DNA of 64,000 bases from Persicobacter psychrovividus. Lineage in GTDB: Bacteria > Bacteroidota > Bacteroidia > Cytophagales > Cyclobacteriaceae. Positions 17,168 through 26,968 of the stretch are shown piece after piece (position 1 is the stretch's first letter; each line of letters opens with the position of its first letter). The stretch covers positions 806,001-870,000 of the forward strand of contig NZ_AP025293.1 of assembly GCF_036492425.1 (NCBI RefSeq), read 5' to 3'. The notes under the pieces were generated by a model. It was not told the origin of the DNA. It made no database searches and was given only the letters and a program-made list of their open reading frames with translations. A program made the position numbers and the translations under genes.

Positions 17168-20100
17168 TTACAAACCGCAAGAGCAATGGCCGTGGGTTTC
17201 GCTGTTTTCATGTGGGAGGTCAAGGCCTTCAGGCTGCTGTTGTTCCCAGTAAAATGGCGCCCGCTGTTTGGGGTGAAGGCCAATTTCGTGCATGGTTTTG
17301 GCATCGTAAAGTCGCCCGTTGATCATGACTTTTTCCACCTTTTCACTGTTGCGGATGTTCTCCAGCGGGTTGGCGGAAAGGATGATCAGGTCGGCGAGCT
17401 TCCCTTTTTCAAGCGAGCCAATATCGTCGTCGAGGCCAAGGTAATGCGCAGGCTGAATGGTCGCACTTTTGATGGCTTCCAAATTACTCATGCCCCCTTG
17501 CTGAAGCATCCACATTTCCCAATGGGCACCAATACCCTGAATCTGTCCGTGGGCACCCATATTCACTTTTACGCCTGCTTCCTGAAGTTTATGGGCACTT
17601 TCGGAGGTCAGAATATAGCCGTGATCATAATCCTCCTGCGGCGCCATTGTTCGGTGGATCGCCCGTGGGTCAATCACCGATCTTGGCGTGAAAGTCATCA
17701 GGTGCTCGTTCTTCCATACCTCACTTTCCTGATACCAGTAATACTCCCCATTAAGCCCGCCGTAATTGACAATCAGTGTAGGGGTATAGCCCACTTCGGT
17801 GTTTTTCCAAAACTCGATCACATCCTTATAAAGTGGAGCCACAGGGATATTGTGCTCAATGCCCGTATGTCCATCCATCACCATGGTCATGTTATGGAAA
17901 AAAGTCGAACCACCCTCAGGCACTACCATTATCTCCATTTCTTCAGCGGCCTTCAACACCATTTGCCTTTGCTCACGGCGCGGCTGATTGTAACTTTTTA
18001 CCGAAGTTGCCCCCCATGCTTTACTCCTTTTGATGGCAAATCGGGCGTCGTCAAGGTTTTGAATATGTGCCTTGAAATCGCCATCGGCACCATAAAGGAT
18101 GTTGCCCGTGGAGTACACCCGTGGGCCTACCATTTCTCCAGCGCGCACCATTTCCGCCTGATTGAAAATCATTTCTGAATTGGCGGAGGGGTCGTGTGCT
18201 GTGGTTACGCCAAAAGCGAGATTGGTATAATATGGCCAGTTTTGCTGTGCACTCATCCCGAGTCTGAATGAACCAAGGTGCGCATGGGCATCGACCATTC
18301 CTGCCATCACTGTTTTGCCTGCAAGGTCGATCGTTTCTGTACCTTCAGGAATCTCAATATCGGCACCAATAGCCGTAATGTGGTTATTTTCAACAAGAAT
18401 ATGACCCTTCTCAATCACCTCATCCTGCTGGTTACCTGTGATAATCCGCGCATTGGTCAGTGCGAGTTTACCTTTGGGTAAGTCGCTGTTGATTTTCAGG
18501 TCAATCTGTCGCCCTGTTTTTACAGGCTCAGGCAGGGAATCTGGCGCAGCCGCCACAAAAGTGAAGCAGTCTTTCAGTGCGACTTCGTAAACCGTTTCGC
18601 CCAATGTCCATTTCAGTTGCTGACCATCGGCACTCCAATGCAAGTTGTACCCAGCATCTTTTGCCACCTGTCGGATCGGCATATATTTATTGGTTGCAGA
18701 AAGTTCCTGAGGTTGCCCCGTTTGTGGGAAAGGGGCAATATAGACCTTGTACAGCTCCGTAAATGCGATATATTTATTGTCGGGACTCGGCACAAAAGTG
18801 TTGGTGTATTTTGATGTGAAGTGCGTTTTTTTGTCCAGCCCTTCAAGGTTTACACTGTGATACGCCTTCTTCAGGGCACCAAAATAATAGCCCCCTGTCT
18901 GATAGAATACCCGCGTTCCTGTGGCATCGAACCGTGCAAATGCACCTTCTTTACTGATGCGTTTTGCTGTTCCACCAGTCGAGGGCATCAGGTAAATTCC
19001 TGCCTCGGTGGTGTAGGCGGCACCTTGCTGATTGTTCCCCGCTTCTTTACGGAAAACAAGCATTTTCCCATCGGGGCTGAACTGCGGTTCACGGTACATT
19101 CCCTTCGGGAGATCAAAGGCTGTTTTTTGGCGCTTTTTCAGGTCATATTTCCATATTTTTCCTTTTTCAGCATCCGACCAGCTGACATACACGAGGTATC
19201 TGCCATCGGGAGAAACCTGCGGCTCATATTCAAAATGGTGCTGGTCATTAAAAAGTCTTTGGGCTTTTCCGCCTTCAGCATTTTGCTCGTATAAATGGCC
19301 CACGGCATGGAAGTATATTTTTTTTCCATCGGGGCTGGTGGTTAAATGGCGAATGGCTTTGGCCGTGAATTGTTCAGGAGCCACCTGATGCTTAAAGCGT
19401 AAGGCAGTGGCGACCTGTTGTTCAATTTCTGCTTCAAAAGGAATGATGACCGACTGCCCAGTTTGGGTGTTTACCCGATGCAGTTTTCCTTCTCCGTAGA
19501 TGATGATGTCCTGATCGTCGGGGGTCCAGTTGTAGCCCGTGAATGGACCGAAGATCGCCCATGCTTCCGACTGATCTTTGGTCAGTTTACGGAAAACAGG
19601 GCGTGATAATCCCGTTTTCAAATCAAAAATATACAGCACGCTTTCATTACGAACCCTGCGGATATATGCCAGCTGATCGCCTTTTCGGTTCAGCTGCGGG
19701 CGCATGGCTCCACCGTTGGTATGAATGACCGTTTCCGTTTTTCCTTCCTGTCGGTCATATCTTTTAATGGCGTAAATGACTTTGTTGGGATCCTTGTTGT
19801 ATTGGAAATACCCCCCTTCGTACATATCCTCTACATAGTAAACATAGCGCCCATCAGGACTGACCATCGGCTCGTTAATGTCCTGCTGTTCATTTTTTGC
19901 AGGAACCAGTTCCGTGCCGCTTCCACCGCCAATATGGTACATCCAGATCGCGCCTGCACCCAGGGAACGGGTATGGGTAAAGTGCTTTCGTGCAACCAGG
20001 TACTGGCCGTCGGGGGTCCAGTTGGCATTGTTGAGCAGTCGAAAATCTTCCTTGGTAATTTGCGTAGCCTGCCCATCAGCAAGGCGGAGGGTCCAGATAT

Positions 20101-20425
20101 TGTCGCCACCACCGAGGTCGGACGTGAAGGAAATATACTGACCGTCGGGGGAGAATCTTGGCTGACATTCCCATGCCATACCACCACGTAATTTTTTGGC
20201 TTTTCCCCCACCAATCGGCATGGTGTAAATATCTCCCAGCAAGTCAAAAACCAGTGTCTGGCCATCAGGAGAAACATCCACACTCATCCAGGTGCCCTCG
20301 TTGGTGGTAAACTTAACGGTCTTTAGCGACCGCTGCGGGTCATTGATGTCCCATTTTTCTGTATCCTGCGCACCCGCAAAGGATGCACTAAAGAGCAGGA
20401 TCAGCCCTAAAAAAATATGCTTCAT
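17168..20425 (-). CDS. Secreted amidohydrolase with N-terminal TolB/PD40-like beta-propeller
   Basis: A 1,085-residue two-part protein. A signal peptide (ending FAGAQ) precedes about 600 residues of PD40/TolB-like propeller repeats, seen as repeated SPDG(Q/R/K)-x-(L/I)-x-(F/Y) motifs (DVSPDGQTLVFD, RFSPDGQYISFT, TTSPDGKKIYFH, QFSPDGKMLVFR). From about residue 660 it is an imidazolonepropionase-like amidohydrolase, with metal ligands in DAHAHLG (His714, His716), later MVVPEGGSTFFHN and TGIEHNI, and the C-terminal GSLEKGKLADLIIL. The extreme C-terminus is a His/Cys tail (ETHGHCSCGL). Members of this family are commonly annotated as periplasmic peptidases/hydrolases; the substrate here is unknown. 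It is transcribed alone, convergent with the TonB receptor. Confidence 0.87.
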   Translation of the reverse strand: MKHIFLGLILLFSASFAGAQDTEKWDINDPQRSLKTVKFTTNEGTWMSVDVSPDGQTLVFDLLGDIYTMPIGGGKAKKLRGGMAWECQPRFSPDGQYISFTSDLGGGDNIWTLRLADGQATQITKEDFRLLNNANWTPDGQYLVARKHFTHTRSLGAGAIWMYHIGGGSGTELVPAKNEQQDINEPMVSPDGRYVYYVEDMYEGGYFQYNKDPNKVIYAIKRYDRQEGKTETVIHTNGGAMRPQLNRKGDQLAYIRRVRNESVLYIFDLKTGLSRPVFRKLTKDQSEAWAIFGPFTGYNWTPDDQDIIIYGEGKLHRVNTQTGQSVIIPFEAEIEQQVATALRFKHQVAPEQFTAKAIRHLTTSPDGKKIYFHAVGHLYEQNAEGGKAQRLFNDQHHFEYEPQVSPDGRYLVYVSWSDAEKGKIWKYDLKKRQKTAFDLPKGMYREPQFSPDGKMLVFRKEAGNNQQGAAYTTEAGIYLMPSTGGTAKRISKEGAFARFDATGTRVFYQTGGYYFGALKKAYHSVNLEGLDKKTHFTSKYTNTFVPSPDNKYIAFTELYKVYIAPFPQTGQPQELSATNKYMPIRQVAKDAGYNLHWSADGQQLKWTLGETVYEVALKDCFTFVAAAPDSLPEPVKTGRQIDLKINSDLPKGKLALTNARIITGNQQDEVIEKGHILVENNHITAIGADIEIPEGTETIDLAGKTVMAGMVDAHAHLGSFRLGMSAQQNWPYYTNLAFGVTTAHDPSANSEMIFNQAEMVRAGEMVGPRVYSTGNILYGADGDFKAHIQNLDDARFAIKRSKAWGATSVKSYNQPRREQRQMVLKAAEEMEIMVVPEGGSTFFHNMTMVMDGHTGIEHNIPVAPLYKDVIEFWKNTEVGYTPTLIVNYGGLNGEYYWYQESEVWKNEHLMTFTPRSVIDPRAIHRTMAPQEDYDHGYILTSESAHKLQEAGVKVNMGAHGQIQGIGAHWEMWMLQQGGMSNLEAIKSATIQPAHYLGLDDDIGSLEKGKLADLIILSANPLENIRNSEKVEKVMINGRLYDAKTMHEIGLHPKQRAPFYWEQQQPEGLDLPHENSETHGHCSCGL

Positions 20426-20566
20426 AATCGATTGATGTTTTCAGGTACCTGCACAGATACCCGTTTTAAATATCAGTAATAATTATCGATCAGAAAAGAA
20501 GAACATTGTGAATGTCCGTTTTGAGCATTTGAATGGTCATCGGTTCAGGGAAATGGTGCAGCAGCC

Positions 20567-22237
20567 TTATTTCTGATGCTGCTGATGTGCTTCCCGTTTG
20601 TGTTTTGAAGGTTTTTTATGCGCTTTCTTCCGCTTGTGTTTCGTGATGTCGATACCTGTAAAAGTAGGCGCCAAGCCACTGAAGATGGTTTTTACGGTAT
20701 AGGCAATGATGGATTTATTGAACTGACGCTCGTAATACAAGGGGTAGTTACGATGCTCCTTTTTGCGGTAATTGTGGTTCTTGAGCAGCAGGTGGTTGGC
20801 AAGCCAGGAGCCTGCTTTTTTACCGAAATTTTGCGACTCAGTATTCGGGTTCACCAGTTTTATTTTCAGGTCTTTATAATAGAGGCCCATATTGCCACGA
20901 CCGATATTTCTGCCCAGTTCGAGGTGAATGGTGGAGGCGATGACTTCCCCTTTGGGAAATTCCACCCCGAGGGCGGGGGAGCAAAAGGCGTCAAAAATTT
21001 TAATCGGAAAACCACCGACTTTGATGTCTGCGGTCATTAATAATTGCTCGGGCTGATAGGGCATTGAAAAAGACATTTGTAGCGGGGCAATCTGGTAGAA
21101 TTTTGTACTGAATTCCCCTTTGAGCGAGGCGGTTTGCGCGGGATTGGCCAAGCCGTACAAGGTCATGTTTACCGCATCAAGATCGACGTTGCCATAGTGG
21201 TCCGATTTGGGATCTTTTTCCAGGTAATCAATCTTACTGTGGGCCACTTTCAGGGTGTCCAAAATAAATTGAAATTCTGAGCGTGCCAGTGCTTTCAGCG
21301 GGCTGACTTTCGTGCGTTTGTTTTCCGGGAAATTTTTATCGCGCTTCAGGGTCAGGTGGGCAGAGTCGATTTCCATCAGTCCCAAATGCAAAAGGGATGA
21401 AGAAAGAAAGGCATCGAAATCCAAATATTTTCCAGTGGCATGTGCCACGTGAACATTAAGCTGATCGGTTTGGTGGCCGAGCAGGCGACTTCTCTCCTGC
21501 ACGGAAATGGTGGAGGAAAGCTGAAGGGAGTCCAGCTGGAAATTCGTGCCTTCGCTGTTCAGCTCAATATTTTTTGCCGTCAGCAGGTAGTTGGCTTTTT
21601 GTAGCAATAGCTGGAAATGCCGATACTGAAAGCCGACGGAATCGCAATGTACTTTCAGCTTATTCTGGTCGAGTGTCGTGCTGAGTCCTTCAAACCGGAG
21701 ATTCAGCATGGTGGAAAAAAACAGGGTAGAGTCCTTTTTATCGACATCAATAATGGTGATTTTCCCATCTTTGATGCTGAAATTCTGTAAGCCTACTGAA
21801 GAAACATTTTCCTGTAACTGGGCAATGACATTGATGCGCTCAGGAGTGTTGGTTTGTGCTTGGTTTCGGTGGTAAAAAGTCAGCTCAGGCTTGTCGAACT
21901 GCATATTTTCGAGGTGGACTTCCCCAAAAAATGCCCGCCAGAAACCCCAGCCTATTTTCACCTGAACACGATCTATATTGCCGAATAGCTGTGACTTATC
22001 AGAGGAAAATTTCGGCTGAATACTGATCCCCGAAGCATCGGCCATTACTTCCGACCAGTGAATATCGAAGGAAGCAAGGTCAATTTTATAGTTGTCCGCA
22101 TCTTTAGCGATGGTAATTTGCTTGAGCTGCTCCTTAATCTGGCTTTCGAGCATATGACCGATCAGGTAGCTTGCCAGTGATATCAATAGCAAAATGAGCA
22201 GGAACAGACCCGCCCCGTGGGTTAAATATTTTTTCAT
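20567..22237 (-). CDS. AsmA-like membrane-anchored protein of unknown role
   Basis: A 556-residue protein with one N-terminal transmembrane helix (HGAGLFLLILLLISLASYLIG). A long beta-rich periplasmic part follows, with AsmA/DUF748-type features: repeated amphipathic strands, segments such as IKIGWGFWRAFFGEVHLENMQFDKPEL-like text, FSIKDGKITIID, and a Lys/His-rich basic tail (HKRKKAHKKPSKHKR). AsmA-like proteins bridge membranes and carry phospholipids, but this one is not matched to a specific member. I prefer ATG 22237 over the GTG at 22285 because it puts the basic MKK directly before the membrane helix. It shares a short divergent promoter region with the S9 peptidase gene. Confidence 0.6.
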   Translation of the reverse strand: MKKYLTHGAGLFLLILLLISLASYLIGHMLESQIKEQLKQITIAKDADNYKIDLASFDIHWSEVMADASGISIQPKFSSDKSQLFGNIDRVQVKIGWGFWRAFFGEVHLENMQFDKPELTFYHRNQAQTNTPERINVIAQLQENVSSVGLQNFSIKDGKITIIDVDKKDSTLFFSTMLNLRFEGLSTTLDQNKLKVHCDSVGFQYRHFQLLLQKANYLLTAKNIELNSEGTNFQLDSLQLSSTISVQERSRLLGHQTDQLNVHVAHATGKYLDFDAFLSSSLLHLGLMEIDSAHLTLKRDKNFPENKRTKVSPLKALARSEFQFILDTLKVAHSKIDYLEKDPKSDHYGNVDLDAVNMTLYGLANPAQTASLKGEFSTKFYQIAPLQMSFSMPYQPEQLLMTADIKVGGFPIKIFDAFCSPALGVEFPKGEVIASTIHLELGRNIGRGNMGLYYKDLKIKLVNPNTESQNFGKKAGSWLANHLLLKNHNYRKKEHRNYPLYYERQFNKSIIAYTVKTIFSGLAPTFTGIDITKHKRKKAHKKPSKHKREAHQQHQK

Positions 22238-22343
22238 GGTAGTTAAGCTTTGCTTCTGAGCGTCCCTTTGAGGTAATTCAGGCACATGATCAATATGTAG
22301 ATATTTTGCCTTAAATTGCCAAAAATATCAACCTAATATTGTT

Positions 22344-24698
22344 ATGAAGATTTTTAGAAGAGCAATTATCTTGCTTCTTTTTTGTACTTTTTTTAGTGAG
22401 GTCAATGCACAGACCACCACTCCGAAGCTCGACATTGCTACCCTGATGCAAGGGGATGCTTTCGTGGGACATTTGCCCGATGGCGCATTTTGGTCGATCG
22501 ATGGACGGGCAGTTTACTATCATCGAAAGAAAGATGATAACGCTTATGCATCGCTTTACCGTTATGATCTCGAAACAAAAAATACGATGGAAGTTCCTGA
22601 ATCGGATTATCCATATATTCCCCGCAATATCGTCTGGAATGCGGAACGCTCACAGGGCGCTTATCTGTGGCAGGGGAATATCTATTTGGTGCGTCAGGAC
22701 AGTAATAAAGGACAGTTGGCTTATCAGAGCACACAGCGGTCGGGTTCTTTGGCATGGGTGGATCAGGGACTGACCTTCACGCAGAATGGAAATCTATACC
22801 TGTTGGAGCAACAGCCTTTTGCGCTTCGTCAATTAACAGATTTTCGTTCGGGAACGGATCCCAAGACAAAGAAAATATCGGCACAGAAAAAATGGCTGAA
22901 AGAGGATCAGCTGCGTGAATTTGAGATTTTGAGCGCATGGGATCAGCGTAAGAAAGGTAAAGAAGCGCACCTGAAAGCCACAAGTGTGCAGGCGCTGAAG
23001 CCCATTTACTTCGGTGGGGCATCTTTATACACCGTGAAGGCATCAAAGGATGCAAAGATTATTTTCTATACAACTTATACCCCTGCCAAAGCGACTAAAA
23101 CAAAAATGCCCAAGTGGGTAACTGCTTCGGGATATGTGGAGTATGGTAGCTACCGTTCTAAAGTTGGCGATAAGCAACCGACTTACCGATCTTATTTGTA
23201 CCATGTGGAGGAAGATACCGTGGTGGAGATTAATACCGCTACCATCGAGGGGATAAAAGACCGCCCGCAGTACCTTAAAAATTATCTGCAAGCAGGTCAG
23301 GAATGGCAGGCTGAAGGTGAAAAAGAGCGCGAGGTGATGATTCATGAACCTGTATTCTCTTCAGACGGAAAACAGGCGGTAGTCGTGATTCGTTCGGCGG
23401 ATAATAAAGACCGTTGGCTGATGAGCCTTGACCTTCAGAATGGTACTTTATCGTTATTGGATCGTCAGCATGATGATGCCTGGGTCGGTGGGCCGAATAT
23501 TAGCAGTTGGAATGGGAGTCGCGGAGCCTTAGGCTGGATTGATGATGAGCAGGTGTGGTTTCAGTCGGAAAAAACGGGCTATTCTCATTTGTACACCGTG
23601 AACGTAACGACCAAAAAAATAAAGGCGCTCACCAAAGGGGATTTTGAAATTCTTGAAGCGGAACTTACCCAGGATAAAGAGGCCTTCTTCCTGTTGTCGA
23701 ATAAGAAAACGCCTATGGAGCAGCACGTCTATCGCATGTCGGTGAAGGGCGGGAAAATGGAGCCCCTTACACAGCAATCAGGCGGTTATTCTTTTACGGT
23801 TTCCCCTGATGAAAAAATGCTTGCACTGCGTTTCTCTACGGCCAACAAACCCTGGGAACTGATGCTGAAGCCTGCTACGGCAAAATCAGCGATGGTGGCC
23901 ATTACACATTCGACAACGCCAGCATTTGAGGCTTTTGAATGGCGGATGCCAGCGCTCAAAACATTTGAGGCAAGGGATGGTCAGCAGGTTTACGGAAGAA
24001 TGTTCCGCCCTGAGGAGCCGAATAATAAGGCGGTAATTTTTGTGCATGGTGCGGGCTATTTGCAAAATGTACATTCGTGGTGGAGTGCCTATTTTCGGGA
24101 GTATATGTTCCATAATTTTTTGGCCGATCAGGGGTACACTGTTTTCCATATTGATTACCGTGGAAGTGCGGGTTATGGCCGCGACTGGCGTACTGGAATT
24201 TATCGTCATATGGGTGGTAAAGACCTTACTGACCATGAGGATGCCGTGAAGTGGCTGAAGCAAAATTATGGCATTGAGAAGGTGGGGATTTACGGTGGTT
24301 CTTATGGAGGTTTCATGACACTGATGGCCATGTTCAATGCCCCTGCGCTATTTGATGCGGGTGCAGCGATTCGTTCGGTTACTGACTGGGCACATTATAA
24401 CCATGGTTACACCAGCAATATTTTAAATACGCCCGCACAGGATCCAAAGGCTTATTATGACAGCTCACCGATTTATTTTGCGGACGGGCTTCAGGGGCCG
24501 TTGTTAATTTTGCATGGCATGGAGGACGATAATGTGCAGTTTCAGGATGTTGTCCGACTGAATCAAAAGCTGATTGAGCTGGGCAAGGAAAACTGGCAGA
24601 TGGCACTTTACCCCATTGAACCACATGGCTTCCGTGAGGCTAACAGCTGGACCGATGAGTACAAAAGGATTTTCAAATTATTTGAGGAGCACCTATAG
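22344..24698 (+). CDS. S9-family serine peptidase (DPP-IV type)
   Basis: A 784-residue exported peptidase that should release dipeptides from peptide N-termini in the periplasm. The signal peptide ends at EVNAQ. An N-terminal eight-bladed propeller of the DPP-IV type (about 40-530) carries typical text such as YLWQGNIYLVRQD and WVGGPNISSWNGSRGALGWIDDEQVWFQSEKTGYSHLY in blocks. The C-terminal alpha/beta hydrolase has the nucleophile in GIYGGSYGG (Ser653), Asp728 in HGMEDDNVQF and His761 in PIEPHGF. The catalytic triad is complete and the length fits the family. It stands alone, with an extended inverted repeat about 250 bp after its stop. Confidence 0.92.
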   Translation: MKIFRRAIILLLFCTFFSEVNAQTTTPKLDIATLMQGDAFVGHLPDGAFWSIDGRAVYYHRKKDDNAYASLYRYDLETKNTMEVPESDYPYIPRNIVWNAERSQGAYLWQGNIYLVRQDSNKGQLAYQSTQRSGSLAWVDQGLTFTQNGNLYLLEQQPFALRQLTDFRSGTDPKTKKISAQKKWLKEDQLREFEILSAWDQRKKGKEAHLKATSVQALKPIYFGGASLYTVKASKDAKIIFYTTYTPAKATKTKMPKWVTASGYVEYGSYRSKVGDKQPTYRSYLYHVEEDTVVEINTATIEGIKDRPQYLKNYLQAGQEWQAEGEKEREVMIHEPVFSSDGKQAVVVIRSADNKDRWLMSLDLQNGTLSLLDRQHDDAWVGGPNISSWNGSRGALGWIDDEQVWFQSEKTGYSHLYTVNVTTKKIKALTKGDFEILEAELTQDKEAFFLLSNKKTPMEQHVYRMSVKGGKMEPLTQQSGGYSFTVSPDEKMLALRFSTANKPWELMLKPATAKSAMVAITHSTTPAFEAFEWRMPALKTFEARDGQQVYGRMFRPEEPNNKAVIFVHGAGYLQNVHSWWSAYFREYMFHNFLADQGYTVFHIDYRGSAGYGRDWRTGIYRHMGGKDLTDHEDAVKWLKQNYGIEKVGIYGGSYGGFMTLMAMFNAPALFDAGAAIRSVTDWAHYNHGYTSNILNTPAQDPKAYYDSSPIYFADGLQGPLLILHGMEDDNVQFQDVVRLNQKLIELGKENWQMALYPIEPHGFREANSWTDEYKRIFKLFEEHL

Positions 24699-25118
24699 TA
24701 GAGGCGTTTCAGAAGGCGGCTTATGGTTGTGATTTTGGAGAAGGAGCGCAGCAATCCGTAAATAACGCATACTTTATCTTGAGGGCGCAACTGTCCATGG
24801 AATTCATTCCATAGCTAATTGAGGATGAGTAAATTGCAATCATGGTTGTGCGACAGCCCCCAAGTGATTTTGGATTTGCGAAATATAAAATCGTGCAATA
24901 ATCTGGGGTTGTACCAGTGGGATTGTGCCTTCCATAAAAGAGCGATCATCCCTGTACGGACATTGTGCACAGTGTCCGTACAGTTCTAAAATATTGAACT
25001 CATTATTTTAATTCACACCATAACGCGTGTTTAAAAGCTTAGAACCCTACTGCAAATTGGGATGACCGGGCTTGGGTTTAAATTATTTATAAAAAATAGC
25101 GCCGCTATTCTCTCAAAA
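24699..25118. other. Intergenic region with a 32-base palindrome
   Basis: The gap between the convergent S9 peptidase and CE7-like esterase genes (24699-25190) holds no supported gene. It contains the long inverted repeat at 24952-24983 and, at its right end, the esterase terminator. The rest is unstructured by eye. Confidence 0.5.
24952..24983. repeat. Near-perfect 32-base inverted repeat
   Basis: Arms CTGTACGGACA (24952-24962) and TGTCCGTACAG (24973-24983) are perfect over 11 bp. The 10-base centre is itself nearly palindromic (contains TGTGCACA). There is no T run, so it is a poor terminator. It could be an operator, a REP-like element or an mRNA 3' end stabiliser. Confidence 0.7.
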
Positions 25119-25158
25119 AAAATCCCCCATCGCTTTTGTATAAAAACGGTGGGGGATT
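25119..25158 (-). terminator. Terminator of the second CE7-like esterase gene
   Basis: A G/C-rich stem (CCCCCATCG with CGGTGGGGG, flanked by A/T pairs) is followed on the minus strand by a run of eight T residues. It lies 33 bp past the esterase stop codon. Confidence 0.85.
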
Positions 25159-25190
25159 TTGGTTTGTATAGCACTCAGGCTGGGCTGCTG

Positions 25191-26537
25191 TTACTTGCTG
25201 CCTTGGTGGGCATTTTTGAACTGTTCAAAAATCCAGTTATAACGCATGGCCGCCTGTTCGGCATAGGTCCAGTGGCCGGTATCCTGAAAGAGGGTCAGCT
25301 CTTTTGGAGCGGTAATTTCATTGTAGGCGGCATACATGGAGGTTGGCGGACAAACGTTATCGTTGAAACCCCAGGAGTAGAAGCCTTTGGCGGTGAGTTT
25401 TCGGGCAAAGTTCACCACATCAAAATAGGCAATGTTTTCTACCCAGTTTGGTTTCACCGAGGCGTCAAAATCCCTGAACATATGTGGCCATCCACCGGTT
25501 TGCCCTTTGGTATAAGCAGCCATATCACACAAAGCGGGGAACAGTGGCGCAAGGTATTTCACCCGCTGATCCAGGCCTGCGGTAACGATCGAGAGCGCCC
25601 CACCTTGCGATCCTCCGGTTACCAGCAGGTCTTCACCATTATATTTGGGCAGTTGTTCAATAAAATCGATGGCACGAACGCACCCGAGGTAAACGCGCTT
25701 GTAATAATAGTCATCCTTGCTTTCAAGCTGATAGTTAAAATAGCCGGAAAGCGCACCTGTAGCCAGTCCTTTATAAAAAGCATCATCACGCACATTCACC
25801 GGAATACCATGGATACCGATGGTCAGGAAAATGGCCCCACGCTTGGCGTTGCTGTTGGCGTGGTAGGCACGTACACCTGCTCCGGGAACTTCCAAAACTG
25901 CGGGGTATTGCCCTGCTTTTTTAGGGACTGATAGCATTCCATAAACCCGTGAAACTCCACGCCATGAATTCCCTTTTTTCATGTTCTGAAAACTGACATG
26001 ATACACGTCGTAATCCGAGGTGCATTCTTCCGCCTGCAAGGTGATTATCGGCTCCAGAGGAATATCCAACTGTTCCTCACGGGCTTTTTGCCAAAAGGCA
26101 TCAAAATCCTTGGGCATCTTGGTAACCGCTTTAATTTTCTCTGGGGCCACCCCCGCAGTAGCATAAACGGTCTTTTCCTTCCCATCAATTGTGGTGAATA
26201 TCCGGCAGGTATAAAAGCCCGGCTTCTTAGCCTTGAACCCTTTGATCGTGGCCGTTCCGTTGGTCAGTTGTACCTCACCCTTTTGGCTTGGGGTCATTAG
26301 TTCCTGCCCAATTTCATAGCGGACTTGTAGCGCACTGATCGGCTGCCCAAACTTTTTGGCTTCCACATGAAAAACGATTTCTTCATTGGTCGCATAGGTC
26401 CAGTCTTTTGCTGTGGGCGTTACCTTGAGGTAATACATCTCGCCACGTTCATTGGAATGGGCAAGGTTGGGGAACAGCAGGGCCAGCATGAGGCATAGCC
26501 AAAGTGCCCGAGTCGTTGAGAAGGGTTGCTTATACAT
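25191..26537 (-). CDS. Secreted acetyl-xylan-esterase-like (CE7/AXE1) hydrolase, second copy
   Basis: A 448-residue paralogue of the esterase at 8,080-9,393 with the same build: signal peptide, N-terminal beta-sandwich (LKVTPTAKDWTYATNEEIVFHVEA), then the AXE1 hydrolase domain (FDAFWQKAREEQLDIPLEP). Ser310 sits in GGSQGG, Asp in FYSWGFNDNVCPP and His in FQDTGHWTYAEQ. The stretch YYYKRVYLGCVRAIDFI is shared exactly with the other copy. Here the gene is alone, away from any glycan-import genes, with its own terminator and a 430-bp upstream region. The role is presumably deacetylation of a carbohydrate, perhaps the same polymer under different control. Confidence 0.85.
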   Translation of the reverse strand: MYKQPFSTTRALWLCLMLALLFPNLAHSNERGEMYYLKVTPTAKDWTYATNEEIVFHVEAKKFGQPISALQVRYEIGQELMTPSQKGEVQLTNGTATIKGFKAKKPGFYTCRIFTTIDGKEKTVYATAGVAPEKIKAVTKMPKDFDAFWQKAREEQLDIPLEPIITLQAEECTSDYDVYHVSFQNMKKGNSWRGVSRVYGMLSVPKKAGQYPAVLEVPGAGVRAYHANSNAKRGAIFLTIGIHGIPVNVRDDAFYKGLATGALSGYFNYQLESKDDYYYKRVYLGCVRAIDFIEQLPKYNGEDLLVTGGSQGGALSIVTAGLDQRVKYLAPLFPALCDMAAYTKGQTGGWPHMFRDFDASVKPNWVENIAYFDVVNFARKLTAKGFYSWGFNDNVCPPTSMYAAYNEITAPKELTLFQDTGHWTYAEQAAMRYNWIFEQFKNAHQGSK

Positions 26538-26968
26538 TGTTCTGTTAAAAAAATGTCAGTTGATAGATTTCCGACAATTAAAAAGATTATTCAGCATAAT
26601 ATAAGGATAAGGGCCTGAAGGGGGAAATTTTGAGCCTTTAAAAAACTTTCAAATTAAAAATCGGGGCATTTTCTATTTCATTCTTTAAACTTGGAATACT
26701 ATTTGTAAAATATTTAGGGTAGTGATTGCAGATTAGTATTTGGTTATAATCCGACGAAGTGTTTAAAAAACAACAGAATTGGGGGGCGCATTTTTCGCTA
26801 ATGTGGCCATAACCTTTATATTCGCAACTATTAATTGATGATAGGGAGGTGGTTCGTATGACCTTTCATTTTGTATGATTTTATCACCAAATAAATATTT
26901 TTTATAGGTGGTTAAATCATATATCAGAAGAAAATACCGAATGGCCCCTGTGGAACTTACCTATATTT
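26538..26968. other. Divergent intergenic region, AT-rich
   Basis: This 431-base region separates the divergent esterase and C1 peptidase genes and must hold both promoters. No ORF with family resemblance and no strong hairpin was seen. A TATATTTA sequence lies immediately before the peptidase start, too close to the ATG to be a usual -7 box. Confidence 0.45.

Noticed and set aside
17186-18178. A 330-codon open frame antisense to the amidohydrolase gene
   Set aside because: It lies wholly inside a gene with strong family motifs and has no recognisable domain; it is a shadow frame of the reverse-strand codons.
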